A program made the position numbers and the translations under genes. Source: Acidobacteriota bacterium (GTDB taxonomy: Bacteria; Acidobacteriota; Blastocatellia; Pyrinomonadales; Pyrinomonadaceae). Taken from it: a DNA stretch of 64,000 bases. The stretch lies in the NCBI GenBank assembly GCA_020199835.1, contig JAIVJV010000011.1:1-64000 (forward strand), read 5' to 3'. Within the stretch, counting starts at the first letter, position 1. Each line of letters starts with the position of its first letter. The notes beneath the pieces were generated by a model, which searched no databases, had not been told where the DNA came from, and saw only the letters and a list, made by a program, of their open reading frames with translations. This document shows positions 1 to 8,120 of the stretch, piece by piece.

Positions 1-125
<125 letters not shown>

Positions 126-411
126 AGTTTGTTCTCTGGAACATTATCTGTTACTGGTTCTTTCGTTCAGTTTCGATAATGACTCTTGCGAGTTTTAGAC
201 GCGAACTTTATCGCTCGCGTTTTGACTCTCAAAGGTCTTGAAACGGACACGCTCTATCTAGTTTTCAAACATCGATTCCAAATTGTTATTTGGATTGCCT
301 TACAGACGATTCAAACTCGCCCCAAGCAAACGGGGATATTAACCAACGTCCCCAAGTCTGTCAAGCGAGCCTGATTAATTTGTCCTACTGGCCGCTCCCT
401 CGTTAAGAGGA
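126..411 (-). promoter_or_regulatory. rRNA operon leader with boxA-like antitermination site
   Basis: This roughly 285-nt gene-free stretch lies between the promoter at 418-445 and the 16S 5' end. On the minus strand, the complement of about 256-274 reads TTTGAAAACTAGATA, resembling the TTTGAAAACT boxA of Firmicutes rRNA leaders, so it may be the NusB/S10 loading site. The ORFs that can be drawn here are short, overlap the rRNA and show no protein features. RNase III processing stems probably lie here but cannot be assigned by eye. Confidence 0.5.
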
Positions 412-417
412 AGGGGC

Positions 418-445
418 ATTATAGGGACAAAAACCTCATTGTCAA
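418..445 (-). promoter_or_regulatory. Consensus sigma-70 promoter of the rRNA operon
   Basis: On the minus strand there is a perfect -35 TTGACA (complement of 440-445), a 16-bp spacer and a perfect -10 TATAAT (complement of 418-423). Transcription would start near 411 and run into the 16S gene. A small A/T-rich palindrome at 464-482 (CAATGA, 7-nt loop, TCATTG) sits upstream where an UP element would be expected. Both hexamers match consensus exactly, as is usual for rRNA promoters. Confidence 0.9.
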
Positions 446-527
446 TACCTCACTTCTCTTGCTCAATGATTATTTTTCATTGGCTCGTGAGGTCCCCCTT
501 TTTCGGAGGCAGGGGCTTAGATGCGTT

Positions 528-1127
528 TTATGCTCGCGGGTTGTCTAAATTTTTATAGTACGTTCCGCGCTCACATCCGCGACAAACAACGCTGCCATCC
601 GGCCGCATCACCTCGCGCCCATCGTTCACACCTTCTTTACAAACAACACAAATCACTCGTGAACGAGGAGTGCCCGGAGCATCCATTTCATCGAGCTCTA
701 GAGCGACCATCTCAGAAGCAAATAATTCTTCATCCGTTGCCTCCGAATACGCTTTAAATTGACGCTGCTTTTTATTCGCGATCGACGCGAATCTTTCATC
801 AGCTAACGCGCGCGAACTCTCGCGCGCAACGACACGCACCGCTTTGTTCGTTTCCGTATTCAGAAACGTTGCCGCTACCTTGCCGTAATCAACATACTTC
901 AAAGATCGTTTTCCCAAACGCACACCCGTCGCGGCACTGACCGCATCAGTCATGCATCGATCGATCTCCACCCAGACGATCGTTTTCTTACGATCCTTAC
1001 CGCGTGGATCCTCGAGGCCGGCCAACCGGCAACCGAGTAGCGCCATTCGCGCGCCAAGCAACTGTCCCGCGCACATGTGGCCGTGCAGCCGCTCACACTC
1101 GATCAATATCTCTTCAAGCGACTGCAT
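528..1127 (-). CDS. FmdE/FwdE-family protein with C-terminal zinc ribbon
   Basis: This 199-residue protein resembles formylmethanofuran dehydrogenase subunit E. The family hallmark HGHMC is at residues 15-19, in an N-terminal domain to about residue 130. The C-terminus carries a zinc ribbon with C160-x2-C163 and C182-x2-C185. In methanogens the subunit belongs to a Mo/W enzyme; in bacteria stand-alone homologues have unclear roles, probably connected to molybdenum or metal cofactors. Its start overlaps the end of the MobB-like gene by 14 bp, so the two are likely co-translated. That partner supports a molybdenum-cofactor connection, which remains inference. Confidence 0.8.
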   Translation of the reverse strand: MQSLEEILIECERLHGHMCAGQLLGARMALLGCRLAGLEDPRGKDRKKTIVWVEIDRCMTDAVSAATGVRLGKRSLKYVDYGKVAATFLNTETNKAVRVVARESSRALADERFASIANKKQRQFKAYSEATDEELFASEMVALELDEMDAPGTPRSRVICVVCKEGVNDGREVMRPDGSVVCRGCERGTYYKNLDNPRA

Positions 1128-1689
1128 TGCCTGCGCCTTTCGTTTCCCGGCAATTACCTAGACACCGGATACGCTCGATCAGTTTCATCAAATCCTGCGG
1201 GTGCTCGCCTGATTGGTAAATGGCGTCCGCCCGATCCAGCACCTGCTTCGCAGACTTCTTGATCTTTGTCACATCTCCGCCGCGCCGAACCATCACAAAA
1301 AAATCCACGTCCCCAAAATTCGTAAAACTGTTGCCTTCGACAAACACGCCTTCAGCTTTCACACGCGACAGCGCTTCCCGAATACCTGATCCAACCTGAT
1401 CGTCGGTCGCAATCAGCCAGTGAACGTTTGACGCGCCCGCGTCCCAGTAACGTCCCGTATCTTTTGCCGGTTCGTACGTAGCTTCACGTCCCGAACGCAC
1501 TACCGGCTCGGCCGCCAACAGATGACTCACACAACACGCGTGCGGATCTTTCCCGCACGATCGATAGTGCCCGCGAGTTGTCTTGATTGCTTCCCAACCC
1601 GGAAACGCAGCCAGCAGCTCGCACATCAACGTCGTCTTTCCAACGTCGGAAGTGTAGCCGCCGATACCGATGACGAGTGGCCGGTCCAT
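1114..1689 (-). CDS. MobB-like P-loop NTPase (molybdopterin-guanine-dinucleotide type)
   Basis: This 191-residue protein has a Walker A loop at residues 10-20 (GGYTSDVGKTT) right at the N-terminus, the arrangement of MobB and related small GTPases. MobB helps MobA attach GMP to molybdopterin. Unusually, it has a cysteine cluster at C45, C52 and C53, suggesting a bound metal or disulfide. The gene sits 4 nt after the SH3 lipoprotein gene and overlaps the FmdE-like gene. It could be a specialised metallocofactor chaperone rather than a true MobB, since no mobA or moa genes are in view. Confidence 0.7.
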   Translation of the reverse strand: MDRPLVIGIGGYTSDVGKTTLMCELLAAFPGWEAIKTTRGHYRSCGKDPHACCVSHLLAAEPVVRSGREATYEPAKDTGRYWDAGASNVHWLIATDDQVGSGIREALSRVKAEGVFVEGNSFTNFGDVDFFVMVRRGGDVTKIKKSAKQVLDRADAIYQSGEHPQDLMKLIERIRCLGNCRETKGAGNAVA

Positions 1690-1693
1690 GTAT

Positions 1694-2830
1694 TTATCTG
1701 CGGCGCCTGCCGCCCGTTCCGAGATTCGGAGGGGTGATCTTCAAAACTCCACGCGCGTCTTTGTAAACGGTAAAACGCACCTCTTTCACTTCTCCGCCCT
1801 CTTGTTCCTGCAAACGGATGGTGAACGATTTGTTATCGCCGTTTCCTTCAATCCGCGCCGGCAAATAGCCGCGCAAATCAGGACTGCGATACGCGGTGTA
1901 GTGTTCCTGGTTTCGTTTGTCGTAACCCAGCACGTAAATGCGATCGAAATCCGGTTCGTCAACTCCCTGCTGCCGGTTTGAAATGCTCTTCTCGAGGATC
2001 ATCCAGCTTCCCGGCTTTCCGTCCCGCGCGCCATCTTTGTCGGCAGCGTTGTTATCCTTCGTGTCACCGTCCAGCCGCTGCCACGCAACAAACTCGCGGC
2101 CACCGCGATAAAAGATGATATCGCTCGGCACCGACAGCTCGACCTGCTTGCCGTAAATCCAACCTGCCGGCGCGGGCGATGCATTTGGCGGCAGTCTTAC
2201 TCTATACCAGAGCTCGTTCGCTTGCTCTTCTTCCGCCGGCTCATCGGCCTGCCGTGCGCTTCTCGTGGAACCCTGCTGCGCGCTGCCTGCCTTCGGCGCC
2301 ACGTCACTCTCGATCGACTCCGACGACTTCGGTTTCGGAACACGCTTCCAACCCACGATCTCGAAACTCGAACCACTGTCGAGCCGCATCATGATGTTTT
2401 CGTTGTCACTGCGATCCGGCGTTAGTCGCAGGTTCGAGCTGGCGCGTAGCTGACCACTGGCCTGCGCGGGAATATCCTTATCCTGCTCGGCAATTTTTCG
2501 CGACTCCTCGAGCACGTCCTCCGGCATCACGTTGCGTGCTTCTATCCAACCCTCAGTCGCGTCTTCGTCGCGCGCTTTGACGCGCAGCCAGCGCTCTTTT
2601 CTCGTGTTGTCACTTGGGTCGGCAACATCGGTCGACTCGAGTATCTCGACGCTGTCGCCGCGATTCACTTGCAGCAGATCGGCAGCGACGACGGCTGTCG
2701 AACTACGTATTTGAGCGCGACGCGCAACGATGACCCCGGTGCTGCTCTCCGACGCGAGGGTTCGACACCCGAGCAGGAGTAGTGGAAGAACGAAAACGAC
2801 GCAGGTCTTAATTGCTTTTATGTGCATCAA
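1694..2830 (-). CDS. SH3-domain lipoprotein, function unknown
   Basis: This 378-residue protein starts with a lipoprotein signal ending in a lipobox (LLLLGC, Cys22). Two bacterial SH3-like modules follow: one at about residues 30-105 (RAQIRSSTAVVAADLLQVNRGDSVEIL), a second at about 125-235 interrupted by a polar low-complexity stretch. The C-terminal third is not recognised. SH3b modules usually bind cell-wall peptides, so it is probably tethered in the envelope. The ATG is 1 nt beyond the stop of the upstream M61-like gene, implying translational coupling. No enzymatic motif is visible. Confidence 0.65.
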   Translation of the reverse strand: MMHIKAIKTCVVFVLPLLLLGCRTLASESSTGVIVARRAQIRSSTAVVAADLLQVNRGDSVEILESTDVADPSDNTRKERWLRVKARDEDATEGWIEARNVMPEDVLEESRKIAEQDKDIPAQASGQLRASSNLRLTPDRSDNENIMMRLDSGSSFEIVGWKRVPKPKSSESIESDVAPKAGSAQQGSTRSARQADEPAEEEQANELWYRVRLPPNASPAPAGWIYGKQVELSVPSDIIFYRGGREFVAWQRLDGDTKDNNAADKDGARDGKPGSWMILEKSISNRQQGVDEPDFDRIYVLGYDKRNQEHYTAYRSPDLRGYLPARIEGNGDNKSFTIRLQEQEGGEVKEVRFTVYKDARGVLKITPPNLGTGGRRRR

Positions 2831-2831
2831 T

Positions 2832-4244
2832 CTATCGGTAGTAAAGCGATTTCAGTAGCTGCTTTTGGTCGGCAAAGAGCGCTTTGAGATCAAGCTCCCG
2901 TTGCCCCTGAATGTAACTCTTCGCGAGATCCGCTCCGCCCGGAGTCGAGCTCAGCAACTGGATTATAACTTCATTTCCATTCGCGGGCTGAGTCGCCGGC
3001 CGCGCGAACAGTCTCTTGTAAACACTCCCCAACCACATTTTCCCGCTTGAGTCTTTCCTGATCGCCAGGTCGTACAGGAACGCCACCAATACTCCTTTGT
3101 CGTAAACGACCGAGTTGCCCGTGGTCCAGCGACGTTCGGAAGCATCGATTAACGAAAGCTCGTCGCGTCGCGAAAGATACGCATTGTAAACACGCCCGAG
3201 TGTCGCTAAATATTCGTTTCGATCGATGAACTTCAACTCCAGCGCGGTCACAAGCGCCGTGTAAAGCGTGAAGCCTTCGAAGAACCAGTCGTAGTCACCT
3301 TGCAGCCACAGCGCATTTGGCACCCAAAGGTGCAACAGCTCGTGCGTAAAAATGATTCCGAGTTGACCGCGCCAGTTCGCGATCTTCGCGTGCGGATCCA
3401 TCAACAGAACTACGGTTGACCCGCGCGTTTCAGCACGCCACTTCACCGAGCCCGTCGCCACGGGCAAAGGAGCAATCATCACCGTGCTTTTCGACTTTAA
3501 TTTGAAGCCGGTCAGCTCGAGATACTCCTCCAACACTTTCGCCGCGACTTTCATGACCATCCCCTGGTCAAACGGCCACGCGCCAGTGATCAGAGTTTCG
3601 ATCACCACTCCATCAACGGTCTTCGATGCACGTCCCAGGCTTGTTGCGAGAAGGAAGATCGCGTTCTCCGGTGCAACGACGCGATACTTGATTGGACCGC
3701 CCGATCTCTCGTCAACTTCGATTGTTGACGCAACTCCCCAACCGCCGGATAGCGAGAACTCCACCAGAACATCCGTGAGTTGGTGCGGCAGTAAATCCGC
3801 CAGCATCAGAAAGCCCAAGTCGCGCGTAATCCAACTCACGTGCGCCACATCGCCGGCATTCGGCAGCGGCAACTTCACGACGTAATCGATCGTTTCGGCG
3901 CTCGCGCCGACTCGAAACTCTCCCGTCACGATCTTTTTCGCGCCCAGATCCACGCCGCCGGGGCCTAACGCGCGAAACTGCTCGACGCGGTCCGCGAGTC
4001 CAAGCACTCCAGCATATGCGTTCCGAAACGACCACTCGTTACCCGCCGGCAACGACTCAATCCGTATCCCCACCTCACCCGGCGACGAAACGGTGATCTT
4101 CACTGCTGGTTTCGCCGCCGCGGAGCCGACACCAAACACACCGCACCAAAGCGCGAAAACTACGACGCAGAATTGCCTTTTGCAGACGCCTCTCAGTACA
4201 ATTCCTCCGCCCCAGAATCTAGCACAACCGTTACGGACCAGCAT
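2832..4244 (-). CDS. Secreted M61-like (glycyl aminopeptidase family) metallopeptidase
   Basis: This 470-residue protein has a hydrophobic signal segment at about residues 24-44. The zinc motif HELLHLW is at 301-307, followed by EGFT with the third ligand Glu323, which is the HExxHxW plus downstream Glu pattern of peptidase family M61. The upstream region looks like the family's N-terminal beta domain. The drawn ATG overlaps the ATG of the divergent gene at 4243, so the true start may lie slightly downstream, before the signal peptide, using a non-ATG codon. It heads a minus-strand operon with the SH3 lipoprotein, MobB-like and FmdE-like genes. Confidence 0.75.
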   Translation of the reverse strand: MLVRNGCARFWGGGIVLRGVCKRQFCVVVFALWCGVFGVGSAAAKPAVKITVSSPGEVGIRIESLPAGNEWSFRNAYAGVLGLADRVEQFRALGPGGVDLGAKKIVTGEFRVGASAETIDYVVKLPLPNAGDVAHVSWITRDLGFLMLADLLPHQLTDVLVEFSLSGGWGVASTIEVDERSGGPIKYRVVAPENAIFLLATSLGRASKTVDGVVIETLITGAWPFDQGMVMKVAAKVLEEYLELTGFKLKSKSTVMIAPLPVATGSVKWRAETRGSTVVLLMDPHAKIANWRGQLGIIFTHELLHLWVPNALWLQGDYDWFFEGFTLYTALVTALELKFIDRNEYLATLGRVYNAYLSRRDELSLIDASERRWTTGNSVVYDKGVLVAFLYDLAIRKDSSGKMWLGSVYKRLFARPATQPANGNEVIIQLLSSTPGGADLAKSYIQGQRELDLKALFADQKQLLKSLYYR

Positions 4245-4611
4245 GTTCGCTCGAATGAAACACCAGAGCGCAAACTTCTCGCGTTGGCTCAGCCTGCTGC
4301 TGGTCGCCCTTATTTTCTACGGCACAACCGTCGAAGCCGCGCACCGGCACGGCCGCATCCTATCGTCAGCACCGGACGCCGCTTCGCACGTCGATAACGA
4401 ACAAACAAAGAACCTCACCAACAGCAGGAGCGGGTGCAGCGACTGTCTTATCTGCCAGTTGCACCAGAACCTCAGCACCACGCTGATCGCGCTGCGATTG
4501 CTCGATCCGCCGACTCAGGCGCCACAGCGCGTGGAGATCGTCGTTCCGCGAGATCTCCTGTCACAGAACGTTGGCCCAGTCTCTGGACGAGCGCCACCGT
4601 TTATCTCCTAA
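4243..4611 (+). CDS. Small secreted Cys/His-rich protein (DUF2946-like), probable metal-handling partner of the TonB receptor
   Basis: This 122-residue protein starts with MFARMKHQ and has one hydrophobic segment (about residues 14-31). It then has HRHG (34-37) and a C65-x2-C68-x2-C71-x2-H74 cluster. The layout of N-terminal helix, His pair and CxxCxxC resembles DUF2946 proteins, often encoded beside copper or zinc TonB receptors. An ORF extending upstream to 4093 runs through the divergent gene and is not needed. The Cys/His cluster and location suggest periplasmic binding of a transition metal; this is inference. ATG at 4255 is an alternative start. Confidence 0.6.
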   Translation: MFARMKHQSANFSRWLSLLLVALIFYGTTVEAAHRHGRILSSAPDAASHVDNEQTKNLTNSRSGCSDCLICQLHQNLSTTLIALRLLDPPTQAPQRVEIVVPRDLLSQNVGPVSGRAPPFIS

Positions 4612-4707
4612 ACCAATTCGTCACTCGTGCTTATTCACTTCGCCTGCCGCAAACGCGCGGCGGGACGTGACTTGAGCTAAGCCTTAATTGGATCTCGGGA
4701 GATAAAC
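4599..4707 (+). promoter_or_regulatory. Structured leader sequestering the ribosome binding site of the TonB receptor gene
   Basis: Nested inverted repeats cover the gap before the receptor gene. GTTTATCTCC (4599-4608) pairs perfectly with GGAGATAAAC (4698-4707). Inside lie CCAATT (4613-4618) with AATTGG (4686-4691), GTCAC (4620-4624) with GTGAC (4667-4671), and a GC-rich hairpin at 4641-4663. The outer stem contains GGAG, the only good Shine-Dalgarno for the ATG at 4710, and its other arm lies in the last codons of the upstream gene. Folding would block initiation. No cobalamin-type box was seen, so no known riboswitch class is claimed. Confidence 0.5.
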
Positions 4708-4709
4708 TA

Positions 4710-6902
4710 ATGATAATTCAACGTTTTCTTTTCGCATTCATCGTACTGGTGTTTAGCGGTTTGCCCGTATTAGGCCAAGCGAACGCAACGCTCCGCGGCA
4801 CCGTAACACTCGGCGAGACCGGCAAACCTGTTCATCACGTTCTGATCACTATCCTGCAACTCAAACGCAGCGTCGACACTGACGAAGCCGGTAAATACCA
4901 ATTCACCGATGTTCCTCCGGGCAGATACGACGTGGTCGCGCATCTCGATCGAATTCCCGATTCCGTGAAATCGATCGACGTGACTGCGGGCGCGGAGGCT
5001 ACGCTCGATTTTCGGATCGACCTCGCGGGCATACGCGAGCAAGTGACCGTGACCGCAACGGGCACGGAACAATCGCTCAGCAGTTCAATTCAATCCGTCG
5101 ACGTGCTGGGTTCAGTCGAGCTGGCGAAAAAAAGTCCCGTTTCGCTCGGCGAAGCACTCGATGGCGAACTCGGCGTTGCCAAGCGCAGTTTCGGACCCGG
5201 CACGGCAAGACCCGTCATTCGCGGTTTTGATGGAGATCGCGTGCTTGTCCTGCAAGACGGTAATCGCGTTGGCGGACTCGGTTTTGAATCAGGCGATCAT
5301 GCCGAACCCGTGGATGTGCTGACTGTTGAAAGAGTGGAAATCGTCAAAGGTCCGGCGACTCTGCTTTACGGCAGCAACGCGATCGGCGGCGTCGTAAACA
5401 CGATCTCAGGGCACGACTCGCCACATCACGGCGCCAACGGTTACATAACAGGTCTCGGCAGCACGAACAGCGCGCAGGCGGGCGGCAGCGCTGGCTTCGA
5501 ATTTGGCACCCAACGCTGGCTCGTGTGGGGCAACGCCGGCGGGCAAAGATCTGGCGACTACGACACACCCATCGGCAAAGTGCAGAACTCGTTTTCGCGC
5601 GAAATAAGCTCGGCGGCGGGCTTCGGCTTCTATCCCGAGAAAGCGTTCTTTAGTTTCAACTACAATTTCAACAAGCGCCGGTACGGCATTCCGTTCGATC
5701 CGAATGAACCCGATCCGGAAATCGTCGAGTTGAATCCGCGGCGTCACAGCGTCGAACTTCGCGGCGGCTTTCGCGAGAATCCATCATTCGTCCAGGCCGG
5801 CACGTTCTCCGTTCAGTACAACAACTACACGCACGCGGAAATCGAGTCGCTAACGGGTGAACTCGGCACACAGTTCAAAAACAACACGACCACCTACCAG
5901 GGAATCTTCGACCAGCGAAAGATCGGACATCTTTCCGGCCGCTTCGGTTTTTGGGGCTCGCATCGCGACTTCTCTGCTGCGGGCGAAGAAGCGCTCGCGC
6001 CGCCGACGAAACATAAGACTTTCGCCGTATTTGGACTTCAGAACCTCGACTTCGAAAAAGTCGCTTTGCAGTTTGGCGCACGACTCGAAACTAATCGTTA
6101 TCGTCCGGAAGCGACTGAGGCGCGCGGCCTACTCCCCGATCGAAATTTCACTGGCTTCTCAGGCGCGGCCGGCATTCGCGTGAACACGTGGAACGGTGGC
6201 GCGCTCGTCGCCAATTACTCCCACTCGTATCGCGCACCATCGCTCGAAGAGCTTTATAACTTCGGCCCGCATCCAGGCAATCTCGCGTTTGAAATCGGCG
6301 ATCCAAACCTCGTGCGCGAACGCGGCAACGGCCTCGACTTCGGTGTGCGTCACTCGTCGAGGCGCCTGCGCTTTGAAGCAAACGGCTTTTATTACCGCAT
6401 CAAAGACTTTGTATTCCTCGCGCCCACGGGCGACGTCGAAGACGGTCTCATCGTCGCCAACTACGACCAGGGCGGCACTCGTTACGCAGGCACCGAAGCC
6501 CGCTTCGAAACGCAGTTTCATCCAGCGGTATGGCTCAATCTCGGCCTCGATCACGTGAACGCGGAACTCACCGAAACAAATACCCCGTTGCCGCGCATTC
6601 CGCCGTTGCGCGTGCGCGCCGGACTCGAGTTGCGCTTCAAAAGTCTGCTGCTAAATCCCGAGATCGTGATGGCCAATCGTCAGGATCGGCTTTTCCCGAC
6701 AGAGACGCCTACCGCGGGTTACGCTGTCGCCAATCTTTCCGGCTCGTATTTAATCGCGGGACAGCATCGCGCGCATATTATCGCGTTTAACTTCTTCAAC
6801 ATGGGCGACACGCTGTATCGGAATCACCTGTCCTTCATCAAGCAGTTTGCGCCGGAGATGGGTCGCGGATTTCGCGTGACGTACACGTTGCGCTTCTTTT
6901 AG
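4710..6902 (+). CDS. TonB-dependent outer-membrane receptor, ZnuD-like, with N-terminal carboxypeptidase-regulatory-like domain
   Basis: This 730-residue receptor has a signal peptide (about 1-23), a carboxypeptidase regulatory-like beta-sandwich (about 25-105), a plug and a C-terminal barrel ending in Phe. The plug motifs TARPVIRGFDGDRVLVLQDG, GDHAEPVDVLTVERVEIVKGPATLLYG and NAIGGVVN match the zinc receptor ZnuD and relatives more closely than siderophore receptors. It would import a metal or small ligand with TonB-ExbBD energy. It lies 98 nt after the small Cys/His protein gene, suggesting one operon for metal uptake. The substrate is inferred, not shown. Confidence 0.85.
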   Translation: MIIQRFLFAFIVLVFSGLPVLGQANATLRGTVTLGETGKPVHHVLITILQLKRSVDTDEAGKYQFTDVPPGRYDVVAHLDRIPDSVKSIDVTAGAEATLDFRIDLAGIREQVTVTATGTEQSLSSSIQSVDVLGSVELAKKSPVSLGEALDGELGVAKRSFGPGTARPVIRGFDGDRVLVLQDGNRVGGLGFESGDHAEPVDVLTVERVEIVKGPATLLYGSNAIGGVVNTISGHDSPHHGANGYITGLGSTNSAQAGGSAGFEFGTQRWLVWGNAGGQRSGDYDTPIGKVQNSFSREISSAAGFGFYPEKAFFSFNYNFNKRRYGIPFDPNEPDPEIVELNPRRHSVELRGGFRENPSFVQAGTFSVQYNNYTHAEIESLTGELGTQFKNNTTTYQGIFDQRKIGHLSGRFGFWGSHRDFSAAGEEALAPPTKHKTFAVFGLQNLDFEKVALQFGARLETNRYRPEATEARGLLPDRNFTGFSGAAGIRVNTWNGGALVANYSHSYRAPSLEELYNFGPHPGNLAFEIGDPNLVRERGNGLDFGVRHSSRRLRFEANGFYYRIKDFVFLAPTGDVEDGLIVANYDQGGTRYAGTEARFETQFHPAVWLNLGLDHVNAELTETNTPLPRIPPLRVRAGLELRFKSLLLNPEIVMANRQDRLFPTETPTAGYAVANLSGSYLIAGQHRAHIIAFNFFNMGDTLYRNHLSFIKQFAPEMGRGFRVTYTLRFF

Positions 6903-6957
6903 AACGAATTTCTGTGAACTGACGAAACTACCGGAACGTATTGCCCAACAGTGCGCT

Positions 6958-6986
6958 TTGACACGGCGAAGCAGGCCACCTAGAAT
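6958..6986 (+). promoter_or_regulatory. Strong promoter for the microprotein-VWA-purH operon
   Basis: TTGACA at 6958-6963 is separated by exactly 17 bp from TAGAAT at 6981-6986. Transcription would begin near 6993, about 50 nt before the microprotein start at 7045. It is the only good promoter seen before a chain of six plus-strand genes with very small gaps. Confidence 0.75.
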
Positions 6987-7044
6987 TACCGCTTGCTTTG
7001 CTCAGAAATTTCCGCTCTTGGCCCAAAAACCCGAGGATTAAGCC

Positions 7045-7122
7045 GTGAGTCTGGTCAAGATCATCGTCATAACGATCATCGTGCTTCTCAGCATCCTCCT
7101 CTTCGGTCGTTTTTACGTTTAG
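7045..7122 (+). CDS. 25-residue single-pass membrane microprotein
   Basis: A GTG start with the Shine-Dalgarno-like GAGG 9 nt upstream opens a frame of 25 codons ending at TAG (7120-7122). The product begins MSLVKIIVITIIVLLSILLF: a short Lys-containing N-terminus, about 15 aliphatic residues and a basic C-terminal tail, the plan of a small inner-membrane protein. It lies about 50 nt after a strong promoter and 11 nt before the VWA gene, so it would be the first cistron. There is no homology evidence; a leader-peptide role is also possible. Confidence 0.5.
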   Translation: MSLVKIIVITIIVLLSILLFGRFYV

Positions 7123-7133
7123 CCGAAAGGTTG

Positions 7134-8120
7134 ATGTTGTTACGTGTTGTCCTTGCTTGTCTGGTAGCCTTTTTCCTCCTCGGCTACCAGGCAATAAACG
7201 CATTTGCGCAGGAAACCGTTGATGAGGACGAAGTCCTTCGCGTCAACACCGAACTCCTTCTTTTCCCCATCCGCATTCGAGACAAAAAAGGCCAGCCGGT
7301 TGCCGGTCTGACTGAGAACGACCTGACGCTGAAAGATCAGGACAAGGTTACAACTGGAATCTTTTTCCAGGCCGGCACGGACCGCGTCGCGCTTCTCTTC
7401 GCACTCGATCAATCAGGCAGTCTGCGCGAAATCATTTCACAGCAACGCGACGCAGCGCTCTCGCTCTTTTCGCGCTTCAGCGATCGCTCGAGCATCGCAG
7501 TGCTGCGCTTCGCGGATACGAGTTCACTGGCGACACCGTTTACCAGAGACGTTGAAGCGGCACAGGCTGGTTTCAGGTTCTCAGCCGGCCGCGACCAGCG
7601 AACCGCAATCTTTGACGCAGCGGCCAAATCGGTTGCGGCGTTTGACTCCCTTCCTCGTGTGCGCTCCGAGCGACGCATCGTAATACTCATCAGCGACGGC
7701 CTCGACAATCAGAGCCGGACCTCGGCGGATAGCGCTATCAATACCGCGATCAAGGAACGCGTGTCGTTCTACGTGATTCACCTGCCACTCTTTGAACCAC
7801 GCGACGGCCGTCTCGCCGTGCGCCGTCCGAGCAAAGGGTTTCGTGAACTCGCGGAGAAGACTGGGGGGAAGTATTTCCTCGTCGGGAACGAGAAGTCGCC
7901 CCTCGAGCCGCGCTCGAACGATTTAACTAAAATTTTTCAAGCCATCGAAGACGATTTGAAAAGTCAGTATCTTCTGGGTTTCTATATAGCCGAATCGGCA
8001 CGGGACAATCGCAAGCACGTTTTCTCCCTGAGTTTGAAACCGGAAGGCGTCGAGTATTCGGTAGGCCCGTTCGGGTTCTCACGTTCGCATAAGTTTATGT
8101 TCAACCAACCACCCAAATGA
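7134..8120 (+). CDS. Secreted VWFA-related protein of the acidobacterial type
   Basis: This 328-residue protein begins MLLRVVLACLVAFFLLGY, a signal peptide ending near NAFAQ. An Ig-like segment (VNTELLLFPIRIRDKKGQPVAGLTENDLTLKD) follows, then a von Willebrand A domain with an intact MIDAS DQSGS and a downstream SDGLDNQS. This matches the VWFA-related family expanded in Acidobacteria. GAAAGG sits 6 nt before the chosen ATG; the longer frame from 6993 runs through the microprotein and is unlikely. Its last codons overlap the purH start (ATGA). It probably mediates adhesion or protein assembly in the periplasm; no partner is known. Confidence 0.8.
   Translation: MLLRVVLACLVAFFLLGYQAINAFAQETVDEDEVLRVNTELLLFPIRIRDKKGQPVAGLTENDLTLKDQDKVTTGIFFQAGTDRVALLFALDQSGSLREIISQQRDAALSLFSRFSDRSSIAVLRFADTSSLATPFTRDVEAAQAGFRFSAGRDQRTAIFDAAAKSVAAFDSLPRVRSERRIVILISDGLDNQSRTSADSAINTAIKERVSFYVIHLPLFEPRDGRLAVRRPSKGFRELAEKTGGKYFLVGNEKSPLEPRSNDLTKIFQAIEDDLKSQYLLGFYIAESARDNRKHVFSLSLKPEGVEYSVGPFGFSRSHKFMFNQPPK

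Noticed and set aside
4093-4242. 50-residue upstream extension of the small Cys/His protein
   Set aside because: It reads antisense through the M61-like gene's signal-peptide region and would bury the real N-terminal hydrophobic segment.
4599-4709. Cobalamin riboswitch before the TonB receptor
   Set aside because: TonB genes often have one, but no B12-box-like sequence was seen; only generic nested stems are supported.
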